A DNA stretch of 56,201 bases from Flavobacterium panici (GTDB lineage Bacteria; Bacteroidota; Bacteroidia; Flavobacteriales; Flavobacteriaceae): positions 1-56,201 of the forward strand of contig NZ_CAIJDE010000041.1 in assembly GCF_903819335.1 (NCBI RefSeq), in the 5' to 3' direction. The translations under genes and the position numbers were made by a program. Of the stretch, positions 52,201-56,201 are shown piece by piece. Position 1 is the first letter of the stretch; each line of letters starts with the position of its first letter. The notes under the pieces were generated by a model, which saw nothing but the letters and a program-made list of their open reading frames with translations, made no database searches and was not told where the DNA came from.

Positions 52201-52806
52201 TTAAAGATCTTCTAAGAGCAATAAATAAAGATTTTTGGCAACACTTCCGTATTGGGTAAAATCTTCTTCTTTTGCTTTTTCGAAATATTTTATAGTGGTG
52301 ATATTTGTCGGGATATCTCGATCATATTTACGTTTAATGGCACTTAAACCATCACTTTTCATTGGGAGAATCTGACTAGTTGTTGCAAGAATTACAATAT
52401 TTGCGGGTAATTCGTTCGGTTTATTTTGTCTAATCTGTTTTGAAGAGAAAAGAATAGAACCTTCATCTGCAATCAGGTTTTCGCAGCTTGCTAATAAAAA
52501 TTTTGGTTTAGATGGAGCAATATAAAATAATTTGTTTTCGTCCAATAAATGAAAAAGAGCCGGTTCGTAACATAATACTTCACTTTCAAACCAGTCATTT
52601 TCTTCTAAAATATTTTCGAATTGTTCTGCAGCTTCCTGATTGTTTTCACAATACAAAAATTTACCGCCATTTTTCTTAAAGTTAAAGATGAATTGTTCGT
52701 CTAAAGACAAATGACTATTTGGAGCAGGAGTTCCTGCGTACTCACTTTCGTGTTCTTCGTCAGAAGCAGATTCGCTGGAACCAAATATTTTTTTGAAAAA
52801 ATTCAT
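52201..52806 (-). CDS. LUD domain protein (LutC/YkgG-type)
   Basis: This 201-residue protein has the LUD fold: NQEAAEQFENILEENDW, SCENLIADEGSILFSS and a final YGSVAKNLYLLLLEDL. In Bacillus LutC, a LUD protein, works with LutA and LutB in lactate oxidation. No iron-sulfur partner gene is adjacent, so its role here is not clear. The order LUD-cdsA-psd next to ftsH is typical in flavobacteria. The N-terminus is charged and lacks a signal, so it should be cytoplasmic. The 116-base spacer upstream (52807-52922) contains no identifiable element. Confidence 0.85.
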   Translation of the reverse strand: MNFFKKIFGSSESASDEEHESEYAGTPAPNSHLSLDEQFIFNFKKNGGKFLYCENNQEAAEQFENILEENDWFESEVLCYEPALFHLLDENKLFYIAPSKPKFLLASCENLIADEGSILFSSKQIRQNKPNELPANIVILATTSQILPMKSDGLSAIKRKYDRDIPTNITTIKYFEKAKEEDFTQYGSVAKNLYLLLLEDL

Positions 52807-52922
52807 TTTTTATATGAAATACTTTACATGTTAATTGAAAACGTTCAAAGATAAAAAAATCTTAATTCAAAAGGGTATTTTGAATTTAGATTTTAAAAAA
52901 TATTGTGTATTTAATGAATAAT

Positions 52923-54848
52923 TTACGAAACGACTTCTTCTAAATTTTTGTCAAAAGTACGTTTTCCGAAAATTGCTTCTAAGTCATCTTTAAAAATAAC
53001 TTCTTTTTCAATTAATATATCAGCAAGCTGATTTAGCTTGTCTTTGTTTTCTTGTAAAATTTGAATAGCTCTTTGGTATTGACCTTCAATTAATTCTGAA
53101 ATTTCTTTGTCAATAACTTTTGCTGTTTCATCAGAATATGGTTTTGAAAAGTTGTATTCACTTTGTCCAGATGAATCGTAGTAAGTGACATTTCCAATTT
53201 TATCGTTTAAACCATAAATCGTTACCATTGCACGAGCCTGACGTGTAACTTTTTCTAAATCGCTTAATGCACCAGTCGAAATTCTGTCAAAAGTTACCTT
53301 TTCAGCAGCTCTTCCTCCCATAGTAGCACACATTTCGTCAAGCATTTGATCAGTTCTTACGATTTGTCTTTCTTCTGGTAAGTACCATGCAGCACCTAAA
53401 CTTTGTCCACGGGGTACAATAGTTACTTTAATAAGCGGAGCAGCATGTTCCAGCATCCAGCTTACCGTTGCGTGACCAGCTTCGTGAATTGCGATTGCTC
53501 TTTTCTCTTCTGGAGTAATAATTTTATTTTTCTTTTCAAGACCTCCAATAATTCTGTCAACAGCATCAAGGAAATCTTGTCTGTCAACTGCAGGTTTGTT
53601 GTTACGGGCAGCAATTAAAGCAGCTTCGTTACAAACGTTTGCAATATCAGCACCAGAGAATCCCGGAGTTTGTTTTGCTAAGAAATCAAGATCTAATCCT
53701 TCAACTTTTTTGATAGGAGCTAAGTGAACTTTGAAAATTTCAGCTCTTTCGCGAATGTCCGGTAAGTCAACAAAAATTTGTCTGTCAAAACGTCCTGCAC
53801 GCATTAAAGCTTTATCAAGAACGTCGGCTCTGTTTGTTGCAGCTAAAACAATTACATTAGAGTTAGTACCAAAACCGTCCATTTCTGTCAATAACTGGTT
53901 TAAAGTGTTTTCTCTTTCGTCGTTTCCGCCAGACATATTGCTTTTTCCACGGGCTCTACCTACAGCATCAATCTCATCGATAAAGATAATTGCCGGAGAT
54001 TTTTCTTTTGCCTGTTTAAACAAATCACGTACACGAGATGCACCAACTCCCACAAACATTTCAACAAAATCAGAACCTGATAATGAGAAAAACGGAACCT
54101 GTGCTTCACCCGCAACAGCTTTTGCTAATAATGTTTTACCAGTTCCAGGAGGCCCTACAAGTAAAGCTCCTTTAGGAATTTTACCTCCAAGATTGGTATA
54201 TTTTTCAGGGTTTTTAAGGAACTCTACAATTTCTTGTATTTCTTCTTTAGCACCTTCTAAACCAGCAACATCTTTAAATGTAGTTTTGATATCTGTTTTT
54301 TCATCAAAAAGTTTAGCTTTTGATTTTCCAATATTGAAAATCTGTCCGCCTCCGCCAGCACCTCCGCCAGACATTTTACGCATAATGAAAATCCATACAC
54401 CAATAATGATGATGATAGGAAGTAAGCTGATTAAAATATCGCTCCAGTTATTTTTTTGAAGGAAATTGAAATCTTTTAGTTTGCCTTCGCCAACTGCTTT
54501 TTCAAGTTTAGTTTGAAAGATTTGGTCGTTACCAATCTCTAAAGTATAGTGCGGCCCTTTATTAGGGTTTTTAAAAATATCTTTAGAAACCTTTTCGTTT
54601 GCCGGGTCTTTAAGAGCAGCAGCAGTCAGGTACACTTCAGCTTCGGCTTTATTGTAAACGATCACTTTTTCAATTTGACCTTTTTCTAATAAAGTGTTGA
54701 ATTTAGAAGAAGTCAATTGTGCAGGTTCGCTTAAATTAGATCCACCGGTTGCAAAACTTATAAATAAAAAAACTAGAAGTATTGCGGTATATATTAACCA
54801 GGGACTTATTTTAAATTTACTCGGATTTGGATTATTATCTTTAGCCAT
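52923..54848 (-). CDS. ftsH: ATP-dependent zinc metalloprotease FtsH
   Basis: FtsH degrades membrane and short-lived proteins. Membrane helices lie at about 16-33 and 138-156, with a periplasmic loop between. The AAA+ module has Walker A GPPGTGKT at 232-239, Walker B AIIFIDEID near 286-292 and the second region of homology ending MRAGRFDRQ. The zinc site HEAGH is at 455-459, and the third ligand lies in the STGALSDLEK region. At 641 residues the length is normal. It lies between rsfS and the LUD gene on the minus strand; the ATG is 18 bases after the rsfS stop. Confidence 0.97.
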   Translation of the reverse strand: MAKDNNPNPSKFKISPWLIYTAILLVFLFISFATGGSNLSEPAQLTSSKFNTLLEKGQIEKVIVYNKAEAEVYLTAAALKDPANEKVSKDIFKNPNKGPHYTLEIGNDQIFQTKLEKAVGEGKLKDFNFLQKNNWSDILISLLPIIIIIGVWIFIMRKMSGGGAGGGGQIFNIGKSKAKLFDEKTDIKTTFKDVAGLEGAKEEIQEIVEFLKNPEKYTNLGGKIPKGALLVGPPGTGKTLLAKAVAGEAQVPFFSLSGSDFVEMFVGVGASRVRDLFKQAKEKSPAIIFIDEIDAVGRARGKSNMSGGNDERENTLNQLLTEMDGFGTNSNVIVLAATNRADVLDKALMRAGRFDRQIFVDLPDIRERAEIFKVHLAPIKKVEGLDLDFLAKQTPGFSGADIANVCNEAALIAARNNKPAVDRQDFLDAVDRIIGGLEKKNKIITPEEKRAIAIHEAGHATVSWMLEHAAPLIKVTIVPRGQSLGAAWYLPEERQIVRTDQMLDEMCATMGGRAAEKVTFDRISTGALSDLEKVTRQARAMVTIYGLNDKIGNVTYYDSSGQSEYNFSKPYSDETAKVIDKEISELIEGQYQRAIQILQENKDKLNQLADILIEKEVIFKDDLEAIFGKRTFDKNLEEVVS

Positions 54849-54865
54849 TTAGAAAAATTTTTCTT

Positions 54866-55237
54866 TTAGTATTTGTTTTCGATTGTAGTTATTTTGGCGT
54901 CACCCCAAAGGCTTTCGATATTATAGTATTCACGAATGTGTTTTTGGAAAACATGTACCACGATATGCACATAATCCATAAGAACCCATTCTGCATTATC
55001 GGTTCCTTCTACGTGCCAGGGTTTGTCTTTTAAGTCTTTTGAAACTGTTTTTTGAATTGAGTTTACAATGGCGTTAACTTGGGTATTTGAGCTACCGTTA
55101 CAAATGACAAAATAGTCACAAACTGCTGTGTCTATATCTCTTAAGTCAAGAATGTCGATATCATTTCCTTTTACTTCCTCAATCCCTTTGATTATGTTCG
55201 CCAATAGAACATCATTATTAATAGTCTTTTTCGCCAT
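54866..55237 (-). CDS. rsfS: Ribosomal silencing factor RsfS
   Basis: RsfS binds ribosomal protein uL14 and blocks joining of the subunits when nutrients are short. The 123 residues show DILDLRDIDTAVCDYFVICNGSSNTQVNAI (a landmark for residues 24-53), KPWHVEGTDNAEWVLMDY and DVVVHVF-like VHIVVHVFQKHIREYYNIESLWGDA. It opens the minus-strand run rsfS-ftsH-LUD-cdsA-psd-ACBP-sod. It is divergent from birA, with a 92-base spacer. Confidence 0.95.
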   Translation of the reverse strand: MAKKTINNDVLLANIIKGIEEVKGNDIDILDLRDIDTAVCDYFVICNGSSNTQVNAIVNSIQKTVSKDLKDKPWHVEGTDNAEWVLMDYVHIVVHVFQKHIREYYNIESLWGDAKITTIENKY

Positions 55238-55280
55238 GAATTATTTTATATGAATTTGTAAAGTTACCAAATTTTGTGAT

Positions 55281-55288
55281 TATTTTTG
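55281..55288 (+). promoter_or_regulatory. Putative -7 box for birA
   Basis: TATTTTTG is an exact TAnnTTTG match, 49 bases before the birA ATG. The TTG at -33 is not clear. Confidence 0.35.
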
Positions 55289-55329
55289 AACCTTAACAAA
55301 ATATTAAATTAAGATATTTAAATTATTTA

Positions 55330-56058
55330 ATGAAACTAATCAAACTCGATGCCATAGATTCCACAAATGATTTCTTAAAATCATTGTCAAGTCAGGATGA
55401 ACTGGAGAATTTTACGGTGGTAACGGCTGAAAATCAGACAAAAGGCAAGGGGCAAATGGGGGCAAAGTGGAGCTCTGAGACGGGTAAAAACTTAATTATG
55501 AGCGTCTTGGTGAAAGATTTCCTGTTTGATAATGAGCAGGTTTTCAATTTGAGTATTGTAGTTTCCTTAGCTGTTTTAGATGCGTTGAAATCGTTAAATA
55601 TTCCTGATTTATGCATAAAATGGCCAAACGACATAATGTCATACAATAAAAAAATTGGTGGCATTTTGATAGAAAATACTCTAAAAAGCGATGGCAGGAT
55701 CGTGTCAGTTGTCGGAATCGGAATAAATGTCAATCAAACCAATTATAAAGATCTGCCTCGTGGTTCTTCTCTGGCAGTCATCTCTGGAAAAACTTTTGAC
55801 AAAGAGAATCTGGCAATTTTAATTACTGAAAAAATACAAGAGAAAATCGAATTATGGATTACCTCATCATCTCTTTTTTGGATAGATTATTTTAATTCGC
55901 TGTTCAAAAAAGGAGTTCCAATGCCTTTTAAAAATCTTCAGGATAAAAATTTTATGGGAATTATCCAAGGCGTTTCTCCTATTGGAAAATTGCAGGTTTT
56001 ATTGGAAGATGATTCTGTTTCTGAATTTGAGATAAAGGAGATTCAGATGCTTTACTAA
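55330..56058 (+). CDS. birA: Biotin-[acetyl-CoA-carboxylase] ligase
   Basis: The enzyme joins biotin to the acceptor lysine of carboxylases, via biotinyl-AMP. The 242 residues hold the catalytic domain only. Landmarks are TKGKGQMGAKWSSETGKNL (nucleotide/biotin loop), IKWPNDIM and KIGGILIEN. There is no N-terminal helix-turn-helix, so this is the monofunctional form without repressor activity. It is divergent from rsfS. Confidence 0.95.
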   Translation: MKLIKLDAIDSTNDFLKSLSSQDELENFTVVTAENQTKGKGQMGAKWSSETGKNLIMSVLVKDFLFDNEQVFNLSIVVSLAVLDALKSLNIPDLCIKWPNDIMSYNKKIGGILIENTLKSDGRIVSVVGIGINVNQTNYKDLPRGSSLAVISGKTFDKENLAILITEKIQEKIELWITSSSLFWIDYFNSLFKKGVPMPFKNLQDKNFMGIIQGVSPIGKLQVLLEDDSVSEFEIKEIQMLY

Positions 56059-56130
56059 GTTGCTAAGATACTTAGATAATAAGATTCTAAGTTTTTTTTT
56101 CGTACTGTTTGTCATTTCGATTTCTATGAT

Positions 56131-56168
56131 AAAACCAAATCTTTTTCATAAAAGGTTTGGTTTTTTAT
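56131..56168 (+). terminator. Strong terminator after birA
   Basis: AAAACCAAATCTTTT, loop TCAT, AAAAGGTTTGGTTTT, with T continuing. About 15 pairs with one mismatch. Between it and birA lie dispersed TAAG/CTTAG words (56060-56090). It may also serve a converging gene beyond the window. Confidence 0.8.
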
Positions 56169-56201
56169 TACTGCAAAAACTCGATGGATTATTTTGTTTC
56201 T

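Noticed and set aside
53731..54459. 242-codon open frame opposite ftsH
   Set aside because: It is a shadow of the ftsH codons: low-complexity Ser/Pro/Lys composition, no start signal, and ftsH is fully conserved on the other strand.

Overview
The window looks like a stretch of a Flavobacterium chromosome (Bacteroidota). The DNA is strongly AT-rich. It carries a SusC/SusD pair with a hybrid two-component regulator, many lipoprotein signals ending in S-C, and promoter boxes of the Bacteroidota type (TAnnTTTG, sometimes with an upstream TTG). I see no Shine-Dalgarno dependence. Its gene order is also flavobacterial: birA/rsfS/ftsH/LUD/cdsA/psd. Most spacers are filled with short dispersed repeats. 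No tRNA, rRNA or CRISPR array was recognised.

Layout. (1) 1-1.5 kb: an edge-truncated reading frame that may be a transposase start, then an unrecognised gene whose stop sits in a strong hairpin. (2) 1.5-7.2 kb: the threonine operon thrA-thrB-thrC on the minus strand. A 33-codon, threonine-rich leader peptide (13 Thr) precedes thrA and is a strong candidate for transcription attenuation. (3) 7.5-11.1 kb: histidine ammonia-lyase, then a PhoU-like DUF47 protein with a Pit phosphate transporter. (4) 11.1-13.4 kb: a SUKH/SMI1 gene bracketed by two almost identical terminators, and an orphan lipoprotein. (5) 13.4-22.8 kb: YetF-like protein, RimB-RimK fusion, clpC, gyrA, a TPR protein and OsmC. (6) 22.8-32 kb: a tandem repeat block, a DUF349 protein, a small outer-membrane barrel, a TPR protein with aroE, a class III aminotransferase and an OstA-like protein.

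(7) 32.3-49.4 kb is a polysaccharide utilisation locus. It holds a lipoprotein GH13 amylase, a secreted GH13 glucosidase, an unrecognised secreted protein, an MFS transporter, a GH130 enzyme, SusD, SusC and a 1393-residue hybrid two-component regulator. A cluster of GTGTAC(AC) repeats upstream of susC is the best operator candidate. The likely flow is capture by SusCD, cleavage by the GH13 enzymes outside the inner membrane, import by the MFS protein and cytoplasmic processing by GH130. The target looks like an alpha-glucan or a mixed alpha-glucoside, but this is inferred. (8) 49.6-56.1 kb: an exported lipoprotein superoxide dismutase, an acyl-CoA-binding protein, psd, cdsA, a LUD protein, ftsH and rsfS in one minus-strand run, with birA divergent.

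Several apparent starts lie inside repeats or terminators, so I moved them downstream (first hypothetical gene, thrB, yetF, GH13 glucosidase). Several genes appear to use TTG or GTG starts.
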